Shown here: positions 34,872-44,189 of the stretch, one piece after another | Position numbering within the stretch: the stretch's first letter is position 1 | Layout of the letters: each line of letters starts with the position of its first letter | NCBI GenBank assembly: GCA_905339165.1 | Contig: CAJPFH010000001.1 | Location: 1 to 60,542, forward strand | Length of the DNA: 60,542 nucleotides | Direction of reading: 5' to 3' | From: Flavobacteriales bacterium | Lineage (GTDB): Bacteria > Bacteroidota > Bacteroidia > Flavobacteriales_E > Vicingaceae | Made by a program: the position numbers and the translations under genes | Notes under the pieces: generated by a model | What the model was told of the DNA's origin: nothing | Seen by the model: the letters and a program-made list of their open reading frames with translations, nothing else | Database searches by the model: none

Positions 34872-36014
34872 TTATGGTAATCGGCCTGCTTTGTAAAAGT
34901 ATTTTTGATAATAAGGTTCATTTAAATCGCTCACAATAACACCTAGCTTTACCGATGCGTGAATAAACTTATTGTTTGAAAGATAAATACCTACGTGCGA
35001 AATTCTGTTTTTTGCAATTTTAAAAAATACCAAATCACCTTCTTGCAGATTTTCTTTTTCAATAGGGGTGGTAAGTAAAAATAGGTCGGCAGAACCACCG
35101 GAAAGAGACAAATTATAAATCTTGTAAAAGATACTTTTAACTAAACCGGAGCAATCAATTCCCTTTTCACTGTTTCCTGCATAATGGTAAGAAGTGCCCA
35201 TCCATAAGCACATTTCGTGGTATAAGGGATTATAACTACAGGAGTCTATTTGCAAGCCCATTTGGTAAAAGTAGCTGATATCGTTGCTATCTAACGAATA
35301 TTCGATATGGAATTGCTTAAATAGATGATTTGTATCGGCTTGAGAAAATAAGTGCAAGGAAATAATGGAGAGAAAAAAAATACATACAATGTATTTCATC
35401 TTCATTCGCTTATAAAATCTCATTCTTTTTTTCTCGAAAAGGATAAATAATTCTCTGTTTTGGCGTGGTTTTATAGAATTATAGCAGGTTTCGAAAACTT
35501 TAAAATTAAAGTAAGGCGAAAAATATTTCTTATACTCCTCTTTGTTTCCTCCAAAAGGAGGGTGCTCTGTATTTAACGTATCGTTAAATAATAAGCCCAC
35601 CAATTTGCCATTAGGGTTTAGTAATTTACGAGACTGCTTGGCATAATTTTTTCGTAGCCCAGGATTGATAGCACAAAAAAAAGTTTGTTCAATTATTAAA
35701 TCAAATGATAGGTTGGAGAGAGTAAAAAAATCTCCTGTTAAAAGATGTTCCGAAGGGAAATCAGGAACTCTTTTTTTTAAATTTTTTAAAGGAGCATTGG
35801 AAAGATCGATAATATAAACATTTGTAAATCCTTTTTTATGAAGGTACTCAGCTTCATATGCATTACCACAGCCGGGTATAAGTATTTTAATTTTTTTATC
35901 GGATAGTTGGTCAAAATATTCTTTTAAAGGAGTGCTTACACCACCAATATCCCAACCTGTTTCGCCTTTTAGCCAACGCTGGTGCCAATAATCGGTATTT
36001 AATTCTGGAATCAT
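34872..36014 (-). CDS. TPMT-family methyltransferase fused in frame to a secreted NlpC/P60 peptidase
   Basis: 380 residues in one open frame with two unrelated halves. Residues 1-195 are a thiopurine-methyltransferase-family SAM enzyme (YWHQRWLKGETGWDIGG at 9-25, ILIPGCGNAYEAEYL at 44-58). Residues from about 204 begin a clear signal peptide (M-K-M-K-Y-I-V-C-I-F-F-L-S-I-I-S-L then FSQ), followed by an NlpC/P60 cysteine peptidase: C288 in GIDCSGLVK, H340 in SHVGIY and H352. A cytoplasmic enzyme cannot share a chain with an internal cleavable signal peptide. The two were therefore probably separate genes; the fusion crosses a seven-A run (35426-35432). ATGs at 35405 and 35399 would start the peptidase. 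It overlaps rlmD by four bases. Confidence 0.82.
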   Translation of the reverse strand: MIPELNTDYWHQRWLKGETGWDIGGVSTPLKEYFDQLSDKKIKILIPGCGNAYEAEYLHKKGFTNVYIIDLSNAPLKNLKKRVPDFPSEHLLTGDFFTLSNLSFDLIIEQTFFCAINPGLRKNYAKQSRKLLNPNGKLVGLLFNDTLNTEHPPFGGNKEEYKKYFSPYFNFKVFETCYNSIKPRQNRELFILFEKKRMRFYKRMKMKYIVCIFFLSIISLHLFSQADTNHLFKQFHIEYSLDSNDISYFYQMGLQIDSCSYNPLYHEMCLWMGTSYHYAGNSEKGIDCSGLVKSIFYKIYNLSLSGGSADLFLLTTPIEKENLQEGDLVFFKIAKNRISHVGIYLSNNKFIHASVKLGVIVSDLNEPYYQKYFYKAGRLP

Positions 36015-37405
36015 TTTTTTTCGAGTAAAATTACATTTTCTACGTGATGTGTATGTGGAAACATATCTACAGGCTGTACGTTTGTAACCTTGTAGGTATT
36101 ATCGAGCATGGCAATATCTCTGGCCTGTGAAGCCGGATTGCAACTTACGTACACTATTTTTTCTGCACCACATGTAATAAGTTGTTGTACTACATCGGGG
36201 TGCATACCAGCACGCGGAGGGTCGGTAATTATCACATCGGGTTTTCCATTGTTTTTTATAAAATCGGGCAAAAAAACGTCTTTTAAATCTCCTGCAAAAA
36301 AGGATGCATTTTCAATCTGGTTTAGTTGTGCGTTTATTGTTGCATCGGTAATGGCATCTTCTATATATTCTATTCCTATTACTTTTGAAGCAGCATGTGC
36401 AATGTAATTGGCAATGGTTCCGGTACCGGTGTATAAATCGTATACATTTTCATTGCCTTTTAATTCGGCAAATTGCAGCACTATATCGTATAGCTTTTTT
36501 GCCTGAAACGTATTGGTTTGAAAAAATGACTTGGGAGAAATACGGTAACGAAGTGTTCCAATTTTTTCGGTTATGTACGGAGGGCCTTTAAAAGTAATTA
36601 CTTCCTGATCGTAAATAGTATCATTTCGTTTTGTGTTAACAATGTATAAAAGAGAATTAATTTCTGCAAAATGAATATGAATTTCATTCATTAAACGGGT
36701 TATTTCTTTTTCGTTTGCTTGGGCTACTACGAGCACCAGCATCCATTCGTTTTGAGTAGTATTTCGTATAATCAGGTTACGTAAAAAGCCGGTATGATTA
36801 CGAACATCGTAGAAAGAGAGCTTGTTTTTAAGGGCATATTCACGTATAAAATTTCGAATTTGGTTAGAAAAATCAGCCTGCAAAAAACATTCATCAATAT
36901 TTAATATTTTATCGAATCTGCCTGGTATATGAAAACCAAGTGCATTAGGTTCATTGATGGGGTGGCCATCTTCTGCTTCTTTTTTAGTGATCCAGCGTTT
37001 ATTCGAAAAAGTAAATTCTAACTTATTCCGGTAAAAATATTCGTTATCGGAACCAACAATGGGTAATATTTCAGGTAAGGGTACTTTGGCAAGACGGGTA
37101 AGGGTCTCCGTAACTTGTTGCTGCTTAAACCGTAGTTGCTCATTGTAGTTCATGTGCTGCCATTTGCAGCCTCCACATTCGCCAAAATGTTTGCATTTGG
37201 GTACAGTACGTAGGGGAGAGTAGGTACGTATATTTACCGGAAAAGCCTCGGCATAATTTTTTTTCTTTTTGTATACCTGAACATCGGCTATATCTCCAGG
37301 AACAAGGCTTTCAACAAAATACACTTTCTCGTTTTTTTTGCCAATGGCTTTGCCTTGCGAACCAATATCGCATATTTCTAAATTTTCTATTACCACATTT
37401 GCCAT
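36011..37405 (-). CDS. rlmD: 23S rRNA (uracil-5-)-methyltransferase RlmD/TrmA family
   Basis: 464 residues. The N-terminal TRAM domain (about 1-60) is followed by an iron-sulfur cysteine cluster CKHFGECGGCKW (C71, C77, C80, with a fourth cysteine near 172 in IDECFLQ). The SAM-binding domain has NVYDLYTGTGTIANYIA and VIITDPPRAGMHPDV. The catalytic nucleophile is in YVSCNPASQARD. The family makes 5-methyluridine in 23S rRNA (position 1939 in E. coli numbering) or tRNA; the exact site cannot be assigned by eye. It is the first gene of a minus-strand operon, with only 34 bases separating it from the divergent adhesin gene. Confidence 0.9.
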   Translation of the reverse strand: MANVVIENLEICDIGSQGKAIGKKNEKVYFVESLVPGDIADVQVYKKKKNYAEAFPVNIRTYSPLRTVPKCKHFGECGGCKWQHMNYNEQLRFKQQQVTETLTRLAKVPLPEILPIVGSDNEYFYRNKLEFTFSNKRWITKKEAEDGHPINEPNALGFHIPGRFDKILNIDECFLQADFSNQIRNFIREYALKNKLSFYDVRNHTGFLRNLIIRNTTQNEWMLVLVVAQANEKEITRLMNEIHIHFAEINSLLYIVNTKRNDTIYDQEVITFKGPPYITEKIGTLRYRISPKSFFQTNTFQAKKLYDIVLQFAELKGNENVYDLYTGTGTIANYIAHAASKVIGIEYIEDAITDATINAQLNQIENASFFAGDLKDVFLPDFIKNNGKPDVIITDPPRAGMHPDVVQQLITCGAEKIVYVSCNPASQARDIAMLDNTYKVTNVQPVDMFPHTHHVENVILLEKK

Positions 37406-37413
37406 TCAAGGTT

Positions 37414-37430
37414 TATTTTTGCCAAAGTTA
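37414..37430. promoter_or_regulatory. Abutting -7 elements of divergent genes
   Basis: TATTTTTG (37414-37421, plus strand, 19 bases before ATG 37440) and TAACTTTG (37430-37423, minus strand, 18 bases before the rlmD ATG 37405) both match TAnnTTTG perfectly. They face each other with one base between them in a 34-base gap. No good -33 boxes were found at standard spacing; these would lie inside the opposite gene. Confidence 0.4.
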
Positions 37431-37439
37431 CTTTTTAGA

Positions 37440-39785
37440 ATGAACTTAAAAGGGTATTTGCTAACAGGGTTATTTCCCTTGCTGTTATATTGTAGTAGCA
37501 GGGCTTCTCACATTACTGGTGGAGAAATTATACTAAAACAGGTGGGTATAAATACATATCAGGCCGAAGTAACACTATACCGTAGTTGCGGATGGTTATC
37601 TTCGGCATTTGGAGATAGTATTCAGCTAGGCATTTACGAAAGAGGTACTTTATTACCCGTTTTATTTCCTTATTTAACATTACAACACGAAACGAATGTA
37701 CAATGGGCAGCAACCGGTTGTACGCCTCCGAATAATGTATGTGGAAAAAGAGGATTGTATAAAGGCCTATTTACTCTTCCTATAAATGTTAGTGGATATA
37801 TTGTTATGGCTGAGGGGTGCTGCAGAGAAGGAGGCATAAACAATATAAAAAATTCGGCTACAGAGGGAATTGTTATTTATTCAGAAATTTCTTCTCCGCT
37901 TTTAATCAATAACACCCCCGAATTTTTACGACCAAGTTTAATTTATGCTTGCCCAAACGATTCTCTTCAGTATAATTTTTCGGCTACAGATAGTGACGGA
38001 GATTCGCTGGTGTATTCATTAGTAACTCCTCTTGCAGGTGTTTCTAACGGATTTACAAACTGGTTTAATCCCTCTATACCACCCTATGCAACCATTATTT
38101 GGGAAACGGGATTTAGTTTACTGAATCCTTCGAACAGTAATTATCCCTTAAAAATAGATAGCTTGAGTGGTGTTTTATTCGGAAGTTTTAATGCTTCCGG
38201 AAACTATGCAATTGCCATTAAGGTAGATGAAATAAGAAACGGACTCATTATTTCAAGCACAATAAAAGAAATTGAGGTAATTGTTCCCAATTCCTGTACA
38301 CCTAATTATATTCCAACTGGAAATAATTTGCCTGCCGGAAAAACATATACCATCAATGCCACCGATGAGATTTGTATTGAATTTGAGATAAGCGATCAAA
38401 ATAATGATTCTATTTTCGTGTATTTTGAGAGTGAAACACTTCCGGGAGGTAATATTAATGCACCTTATGCCGTAGCTCCTCCTGTAGCAGGAAAAACAAA
38501 GATAGAGGCTTCTTATTGTTGGACAACTACCTGTGAACACGCCTCACAGGTTCCCTATAAAGTGAATTGTTTTATAAGCGATAATGGTTGCCCTTACCCT
38601 AAAACCAATAATCATTCGTTCGAGATTATTGTAAATCCTGCTCCACTTGTATCAGCACCCAACATGGTATGTTATGCACTTTTAAACAATCATGCCGTGC
38701 AAGTCAGCTGGAGAGATACAGCCAATCAAAAATATTTTTCGCACTATTTAATATACCGAGGGGTAAACGGAAATAATTATTTTCCAATAGATACCCTCTC
38801 AAATCGCACTCAACAAAGCTATATCGATACATTGGCTTTTGGCTGCGATTCATTAAATTATTCTTATTTCATAATATCTGTAAACGTATGTGGAGTAGAG
38901 GGAAATTCATCCGATACAATATCTGCCGATTTTCTTAAGTTGGTTTTTGAAAGTTATATAAAAACAGTAAGTGTTGAAGATGAAAATAAAATTTTGATTG
39001 ATTGGGAAGATATGCCTGATGCTTATTTTTCTACTCATTATTTATACAGAACAGATAGGGCAAATAATCAGATAACCTTATACAAAGCACTTGCCCAGTA
39101 CGATTTGGGATATTACATAGACGAAGAAACCAATACGGCAGAGAATAGCTATTGTTATACCTTGGAAATTGAAAATGCCTGTGGCATTACAACACCCAAG
39201 AGTAACCTTTCGTGTAGTATATTGCTAAACGGTAGTGATGATGATTCCGAAGTACTTTTTTTTAATAAAATAAATTGGTTGGAGTACATTAACTGGCAGG
39301 GAAATGTAAAAGAATATCAACTTTGGCGAAAGCATAACCGAGATTCGGATTTTAATTTTTATGCCACTTTCAAAAAAAATCAATTAGCTTTTACCGATTC
39401 TTCTCTTCAAGTGGAAGGAGGGGCGTTTACATATTTGATTGTAGCCATAGAAGATACAGCCGGCAGAAATGCCATTAGTAAATCCAATCAATTAACCTTA
39501 AACCAGCACCCCAGCATATACATTCCCAACTCTTTTACGCCTAATAACGATGGGATTAATGATAGTTGGAAACCGGAATGGGCTTATGTTGAAAATTATA
39601 AGCTTGAAATTTTTGACCGTTGGGGAAATAAAATATTTATTACAGAAGACCCTTATGAAGGTTGGGATGGGAGCTCTAATAATATTCCCTGTAATAGTGG
39701 AGTATATGTGTATTATGTTTATTATTCTTCGTTCAAAAACGAAAAAGTGTATATCCTCACAAACTCACTTACTTTAATCCGATAA
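37440..39785 (+). CDS. Surface protein with CHU_C gliding-motility/T9SS type B C-terminal domain
   Basis: 781 residues from ATG 37440; a 34-codon upstream extension runs antisense into rlmD and spoils the signal peptide (LKGYLLTGLFPLLLY ... SRA). The mature N-terminus HITGGEIILKQVGINTYQAEV is the module common at the start of Bacteroidota gliding-motility-associated surface proteins (HIxGGEI ... YRSCG). The middle contains fibronectin/Ig-like strands with several cysteine pairs (about 390-700). The last 90 residues are a CHU_C domain: IPNSFTPNNDGINDSWKPEW, IFDRWGNKIF, GWDGSSNN, SGVYVYYVYY, LTLIR. It is exported by T9SS in all likelihood. The binding target is unknown. Confidence 0.88.
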   Translation: MNLKGYLLTGLFPLLLYCSSRASHITGGEIILKQVGINTYQAEVTLYRSCGWLSSAFGDSIQLGIYERGTLLPVLFPYLTLQHETNVQWAATGCTPPNNVCGKRGLYKGLFTLPINVSGYIVMAEGCCREGGINNIKNSATEGIVIYSEISSPLLINNTPEFLRPSLIYACPNDSLQYNFSATDSDGDSLVYSLVTPLAGVSNGFTNWFNPSIPPYATIIWETGFSLLNPSNSNYPLKIDSLSGVLFGSFNASGNYAIAIKVDEIRNGLIISSTIKEIEVIVPNSCTPNYIPTGNNLPAGKTYTINATDEICIEFEISDQNNDSIFVYFESETLPGGNINAPYAVAPPVAGKTKIEASYCWTTTCEHASQVPYKVNCFISDNGCPYPKTNNHSFEIIVNPAPLVSAPNMVCYALLNNHAVQVSWRDTANQKYFSHYLIYRGVNGNNYFPIDTLSNRTQQSYIDTLAFGCDSLNYSYFIISVNVCGVEGNSSDTISADFLKLVFESYIKTVSVEDENKILIDWEDMPDAYFSTHYLYRTDRANNQITLYKALAQYDLGYYIDEETNTAENSYCYTLEIENACGITTPKSNLSCSILLNGSDDDSEVLFFNKINWLEYINWQGNVKEYQLWRKHNRDSDFNFYATFKKNQLAFTDSSLQVEGGAFTYLIVAIEDTAGRNAISKSNQLTLNQHPSIYIPNSFTPNNDGINDSWKPEWAYVENYKLEIFDRWGNKIFITEDPYEGWDGSSNNIPCNSGVYVYYVYYSSFKNEKVYILTNSLTLIR

Positions 39786-39791
39786 TCGTTA

Positions 39792-39823
39792 TTTGCTTAG
39801 CTGCCGCAATATAATTAACTTTG
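39792..39823 (+). promoter_or_regulatory. Promoter of rocD
   Basis: TTTG (39792-39795), a 20-base spacer and TAACTTTG (39816-39823) match the Bacteroidota promoter consensus exactly. Transcription would start about 10 bases before ATG 39837. Confidence 0.75.
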
Positions 39824-39836
39824 CATTAAAAGTGCT

Positions 39837-41090
39837 ATGATGCAACATAATGAAGTTTTATTAACCATGAACTCTTCCGAATACATTGCCTTAGAAGAAA
39901 AATACGGGGCACATAACTATCATCCCATTCCGGTTGTACTTACCAAAGGAAAAGGGGTATATGTATGGGATGTAGAGGGAAAAAAATATTTCGATTTTTT
40001 AAGTGCCTATTCTGCCGTAAACCAAGGGCATTGCCACCCGAAAATTATTGAAGCCTTGGTATATCAGGCCAAACAGCTAACGCTTACTTCAAGAGCCTTT
40101 CATAACGATGTGCTGGGTGTATTTGAAAAATATATTACCAAGCTTTTCGGCTATGATAAATTACTGCCCATGAATACCGGTGCCGAGGCGGTAGAAACGG
40201 CTATTAAACTTTGCCGCAAATGGGCTTACGAAGTAAAAGGAATAAAACCTAACAAGGCAAAAATTGTGGTTTGCGAAAATAATTTTCACGGTAGAACCAC
40301 AACGATTGTTTCATTTTCGTCCGACCCCGAATCGTACGGAAACTTTGGTCCACAAACTCCCGGATTTATAAAAATACCTTATAACGACACGAATGCTTTA
40401 AAAAAAGCCTTAGAAGATACCGATGTTGCCGGATTTTTAATGGAACCCATTCAAGGAGAGGCCGGAGTAATTGTGCCTAACGAAGGGTATCTTAAGCAGT
40501 GTGCCGCACTTTGCAAAGAAAAAAAAGTGCTGTTTATTGCTGATGAAATTCAAACCGGAATTGCCCGAACAGGAAAAATGTTGGCCTGCGACCATGAAGA
40601 GGTAAAACCTGATATATTAATTTTAGGCAAGGCTTTATCAGGCGGTGTATTACCACTTTCTTTAGTACTTGCCAATAACGAAATAATGTTGCGTATTAAA
40701 CCGGGTCAACATGGTTCTACCTATGGAGGAAACCCTCTCGCCTGCAAGGTAGGTTTAGCAGCTATGCAGGTAGTTTTAGATGAAAATCTTTGCGAAAATG
40801 CACACCATTTAGGACTCTTGTTCAGAGAAAGAATGCAAAATCTTATCTCTAAAACAAAACATATTCAATTAGTAAGAGGGAAAGGTTTACTCAATGCCAT
40901 TGTAGTAAATGATACTCCGGAAAGTACAACAGCATTCGATATTTGTGTGGCCTTAAAAGAAAATGGTTTACTTGCTAAACCCACTCACGGAAACATTATT
41001 CGTTTTGCCCCACCTTTAGTAATGAATGAGGCTCAGCTAATGCAATGTTGCGACATTATTGAAAAAACCATTCTTCATTTTTCAAAATAA
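39837..41090 (+). CDS. rocD: Ornithine--oxo-acid transaminase (ornithine aminotransferase)
   Basis: 417 residues, class III PLP aminotransferase that converts ornithine and 2-oxoglutarate to glutamate semialdehyde and glutamate. The OAT-specific N-terminus [15 protein letters not shown] (21-35) and [17 protein letters not shown] (52-68) are very clear. The cofactor site has NTGAEAVE (113-120), the aspartate in FIADEIQTG (D236) and the Schiff-base lysine in [10 protein letters not shown] (K265). [11 protein letters not shown] also fits. The start could instead be ATG 39840 or 39867 (residue 11), where homology begins. A strong promoter lies just upstream. PruA, which uses the product, is encoded at 17529-19160. 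Confidence 0.94.
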   Translation: MMQHNEVLLTMNSSEYIALEEKYGAHNYHPIPVVLTKGKGVYVWDVEGKKYFDFLSAYSAVNQGHCHPKIIEALVYQAKQLTLTSRAFHNDVLGVFEKYITKLFGYDKLLPMNTGAEAVETAIKLCRKWAYEVKGIKPNKAKIVVCENNFHGRTTTIVSFSSDPESYGNFGPQTPGFIKIPYNDTNALKKALEDTDVAGFLMEPIQGEAGVIVPNEGYLKQCAALCKEKKVLFIADEIQTGIARTGKMLACDHEEVKPDILILGKALSGGVLPLSLVLANNEIMLRIKPGQHGSTYGGNPLACKVGLAAMQVVLDENLCENAHHLGLLFRERMQNLISKTKHIQLVRGKGLLNAIVVNDTPESTTAFDICVALKENGLLAKPTHGNIIRFAPPLVMNEAQLMQCCDIIEKTILHFSK

Positions 41091-41101
41091 AGGCAGAATC
41101 A

Positions 41102-41971
41102 ATGCAACTGCTCACTCCCGCTCACTGGCAAGAATACGAACTCATTGATAGCGGGGAATTTCAAAAGTTAGAGCGATTCGGAAAATACTATATCATTCGT
41201 CCGGAACCACAGGCTGTTTGGGATAAGCAGCTGCCGGAAAAGGAATGGGAAAAATGGGTACATGTATCGTTTATTCAAAGCGGAAGTAATTCGGGTACAT
41301 GGAAAAAACACAAAGAAATGCCCGACCGGTGGTATATACATTACACTTTACCCAATCAATCGAAAATACAATTTAAACTAGCTTTAACGGCTTTTAAACA
41401 TGTGGGAGTTTTCCCGGAGCAAGCTGTAAACTGGGATTTTATTTTTCAATCTATAAAAAAATCCGGTATTCAAACGCCCCGATTTTTAAATCTATTTGCA
41501 TATACAGGGGGAGCATCGTTAGCTGCTAAAGCGGCAGGAGCCGATGTGGTACATGTTGATTCTATAAAGCAAGTAGTTTCTTGGGCAAAAGAAAATATGG
41601 ACAGAAGTAATTTGGCAAACATTCGATGGGTGGTAGAAGACGCCTTAAAATTTGTGAAGAGAGAAGTGAGCAGAGGAAACCATTATCATGGAATAATATT
41701 AGACCCTCCTGCCTTTGGGCATGGCCCAAACGGAGAGAAATGGAAACTCGAAGATAATATTAACGAAATGATGAAATATGTGGTGGATTTGCTCGATTCC
41801 AAACAACATTTTTTGATTTTAAATGCCTATTCACTCGGTTTTTCTTCATTAATTATTGAAAATTTACTTTCTAAAAATAAAAAAAACTTAACAATAGGCG
41901 AACTGTTCTTGGAGTCTAAAACTCAACAAAAGTTGCCATTAGGCGTATTCGGTAGAATTCTAAAACAATAA
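41102..41971 (+). CDS. RlmI/RlmK-like class I SAM-dependent methyltransferase
   Basis: 289 residues. SAM-binding motif I is FLNLFAYTGGASLAAKAAGA (134-153) and motif IV is GIILDPPAFGHGPNGEKW (about 198-215). This DPPAF motif and the order of blocks place it with COG1092 rRNA methyltransferases (RlmI m5C and RlmK m7G relatives), but it lacks the N-terminal PUA domain of RlmI. The target is most likely 23S rRNA or another RNA. The gene lies 11 bases after rocD and 12 bases before the PhnA-like gene, so all three may be transcribed together. Confidence 0.85.
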   Translation: MQLLTPAHWQEYELIDSGEFQKLERFGKYYIIRPEPQAVWDKQLPEKEWEKWVHVSFIQSGSNSGTWKKHKEMPDRWYIHYTLPNQSKIQFKLALTAFKHVGVFPEQAVNWDFIFQSIKKSGIQTPRFLNLFAYTGGASLAAKAAGADVVHVDSIKQVVSWAKENMDRSNLANIRWVVEDALKFVKREVSRGNHYHGIILDPPAFGHGPNGEKWKLEDNINEMMKYVVDLLDSKQHFLILNAYSLGFSSLIIENLLSKNKKNLTIGELFLESKTQQKLPLGVFGRILKQ

Positions 41972-41983
41972 AAATAAATAGAT

Positions 41984-42193
41984 ATGATTGTAAAAGATAG
42001 CAACGGTACCTTATTAAATGAAGGTGATTCTGTAACTCTTATTAAAGACTTAAAGGTAAGAGGTAGTTCTGAAGTACTTAAGCGAGGTACCATGGTTAAA
42101 AATATCCGATTAAGCGACAATGAGGAAGAAATTGAGTGCAGAATTAATAAAGTGCAAATGGTTTTAAAAACCTGTTTTTTAAAGAAAGCTTAA
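41984..42193 (+). CDS. PhnA-like (YjdM C-terminal type) small protein
   Basis: 69 residues matching the C-terminal domain of the PhnA/YjdM family: VKDSNGTLLNEGDSVTLIKD, LKVRGSSEVLKRGTMVKNIRL, CRINKVQMVLKTCFLKKA. The zinc-ribbon domain found in longer relatives is absent, so this is the short Bacteroidota form. Despite the historical name, the family has no shown role in alkylphosphonate breakdown, and the function is unknown. It follows the methyltransferase gene by 12 bases and converges with apaG. Confidence 0.85.
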   Translation: MIVKDSNGTLLNEGDSVTLIKDLKVRGSSEVLKRGTMVKNIRLSDNEEEIECRINKVQMVLKTCFLKKA

Positions 42194-42197
42194 TAAA

Positions 42198-42587
42198 CTA
42201 ATTCATTACAAAGGGAGCTTCTAAGTGAAATTCTGGAATTTTAGCTTCTATTACCCGGTGGTCCGATTTGTTTTCAAAGGTATAAGTTCCCCACATTCTG
42301 CCAATAGGAGTAGTTAGCTCGCAATAGGAGTGGTATTCGTATTCCTCTCCCGGGGCAATTATAGGTTGTTCGCCCACTACACCGTTTCCTGCCACTTGGT
42401 TATATTCTCCCGATGAATCAAAAATATGCCAATGTCTTTTTAGCAGTTGTACCGCATCGGGTGTGTTATTTTCGATTATAATATGGTAAGAGAAAATAAA
42501 AAAACCTTCCGAAGGTTTTGATTCTTCGTCAAGATAACGCGCCTGTACGGTAATTCGAATTCCTTGTGTTGTTTCGGTAACTATCAT
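42198..42587 (-). CDS. apaG: ApaG domain protein
   Basis: 129 residues from ATG 42587; a start six codons earlier (42605) is possible but family members begin near IVTETTQGIRITVQARYLDE. ApaG motifs are visible: FFIFSYHIIIENN, VQLLKRHWHIFDSSG, VAGNGVVGEQPIIAPGEEYEYHSYC and GRMWGTYTFEN. The fold is a small fibronectin III-like beta sandwich. The bacterial protein is linked genetically to cobalt/magnesium resistance, with no settled biochemical role. A 7-bp inverted repeat (ACCAAAA 42612-42618, TTTTGGT 42625-42631) lies just upstream. Confidence 0.93.
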   Translation of the reverse strand: MIVTETTQGIRITVQARYLDEESKPSEGFFIFSYHIIIENNTPDAVQLLKRHWHIFDSSGEYNQVAGNGVVGEQPIIAPGEEYEYHSYCELTTPIGRMWGTYTFENKSDHRVIEAKIPEFHLEAPFVMN

Positions 42588-42746
42588 AACGGTTTGCCTA
42601 TACAATATTATACCAAAACTGCAATTTTGGTTTAAAATGTTAAAAACTTCTGCTTTAAAAAAATGTTAAATTATTTATAAAGTCTTTTTATTTAAAGGAA
42701 TTTATGAGTGTATGAGCTTATGAAAAGGAAGTGTTATTAACAGAGA

Positions 42747-44189
42747 TTACCAAAATTTTATTTTTCCGGCAGCATAAATACACATGCGTAGTAGCAGTAT
42801 GCCATGTTTAAATCGACTGATATTTGTATCTCCATAGGTGCGTTCGTGATAACGAATGGGTAAATCTGTAATCTTTAAGTTTAATTTATATGCTCCAAAA
42901 AGTAAGTCAAAATCGCCAAAGGGGTCGAAATCTCCAAAGAACTTTCTGTTTTTTATTAGTCGTTGATAATCTTCTCTAAACATTACCTTAGTGCCACAAA
43001 GTGAGTCTTTAATAGGTTGTTCGAGCAACCAGCTAAACATCATACTGAAAAATTTATTTCCAAGGGTATTCAAAAATCGCATGGCATTTTTTTCCATGGG
43101 GTACACTAAGCGGGAACCATTAATAAAATCGGCTTTTCCGGAAGCAATGGCGTTGTAAAACTTTGGAATGTCTTCGGGTGGTACGGTAAGGTCGGCATCT
43201 AAAATCATTAGAATATCACCAGTGGCCATATCATATCCTTTACGAACGGCATCACCTTTTCCTTTTCCGGTTTGTTTAGCAATTTTTATGTCGTGAGTAT
43301 GTTGGTATTTTTCCTGTGTTAGCTGTATCGTTTCCCATGTATTATCTGTTGAATTGCCTTCAATAAAAATAATTTCCACGTGTTTACCAAATGTGGGTAA
43401 ACGTAAAATGGCGTTTTCAATGTTGCCACTTTCGTTACGTGCAGGAATTACCACAGAGGTAGAATAGCGGGTTTCAAAATTTTCTTTACTAAAAAAAACA
43501 GGGCGGGCAATGATAAACTGGTTAAGGCAAAATGTATTGAAAAGTGGCAGACGTGCGATGTATTTATTCAATAGCCACGAAAGTATAGGAATATTGAAGG
43601 GTAGAAGCAACCTGCGGGTAGAACGGTAAGCCTCGTAATCGGAAAGGTAAAGTATGTTTTCTATATCCTTCTTTGAAAGCCAGCTTTGCGGAGGTAGCCT
43701 ACGTTTTAGGCCTATGTGTTCACCTAGTTTTATTATTGGCTCCCATAAATAGTTGTAATACGAAATGATAATCCTTGTTTTTTCATGGCAAAGAGGTTTT
43801 AGCGAGTTTAATACATCGTTTACGTTATTGAAAAACCCAATTACATTGGAAAGAATAATTACATCGTAAGTAGTGTGTAATGTAATATTCTCAGCCTCCA
43901 TCACATGAAACTCGAGCTGAGGATAGCGTTGCTTTGCCATTTCTATCATAGAAGGGCTGTAGTCTATTCCTGTTTTTGTTTTTCCATTTAGTTTCGACAG
44001 CGTTTCGCCTGTTCCACATCCAATTTCTAATACGGAAGAATCTTCATGAATGTAAAAATTGCAATATTTAATGATGTCATTCCAATAGTAAGCAAAACGT
44101 TTTCTATAGGCAGGGTAGGTAGGAGCCGCTTTTTCAAAGTAGCTAAAAAAGCGTTGTTTACTTTTATTGTGAATAGGATTATTGTGCAT
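42747..44189 (-). CDS. Bifunctional protein: class I SAM methyltransferase fused to a GT2 (DPM1-like) glycosyltransferase
   Basis: 480 residues. The N-terminal half is a SAM-dependent methyltransferase (SSVLEIGCGTGETLSKLNG at 51-69, then LSNVIGFFNNVNDVLNSL). From about residue 240 a family 2 glycosyltransferase begins (TSVVIPARNESGNIENAI), with GNSTDNTWETI, the nucleotide-sugar/metal motif LDADLTVPPEDIP and the DPM1/DpmA-like block LPIRYHERTYGDTNISRFKH. GT2 enzymes of this type attach sugars to polyprenyl phosphate. The fusion places sugar transfer and methylation in one polypeptide. It is the last gene of a minus-strand cluster with another methyltransferase and a GT39-like enzyme, overlapping the upstream methyltransferase by 11 bases. 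Confidence 0.87.
   Translation of the reverse strand: MHNNPIHNKSKQRFFSYFEKAAPTYPAYRKRFAYYWNDIIKYCNFYIHEDSSVLEIGCGTGETLSKLNGKTKTGIDYSPSMIEMAKQRYPQLEFHVMEAENITLHTTYDVIILSNVIGFFNNVNDVLNSLKPLCHEKTRIIISYYNYLWEPIIKLGEHIGLKRRLPPQSWLSKKDIENILYLSDYEAYRSTRRLLLPFNIPILSWLLNKYIARLPLFNTFCLNQFIIARPVFFSKENFETRYSTSVVIPARNESGNIENAILRLPTFGKHVEIIFIEGNSTDNTWETIQLTQEKYQHTHDIKIAKQTGKGKGDAVRKGYDMATGDILMILDADLTVPPEDIPKFYNAIASGKADFINGSRLVYPMEKNAMRFLNTLGNKFFSMMFSWLLEQPIKDSLCGTKVMFREDYQRLIKNRKFFGDFDPFGDFDLLFGAYKLNLKITDLPIRYHERTYGDTNISRFKHGILLLRMCIYAAGKIKFW

Noticed and set aside
37338..37439. 34-residue N-terminal extension of the CHU_C adhesin
   Set aside because: It is antisense to rlmD and would bury the signal peptide that starts at ATG 37440.
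42606..42746. Intergenic stretch between apaG and the methyltransferase-GT2 gene
   Set aside because: It is AT-rich with one short inverted repeat; no promoter, RNA gene or small open frame could be supported.
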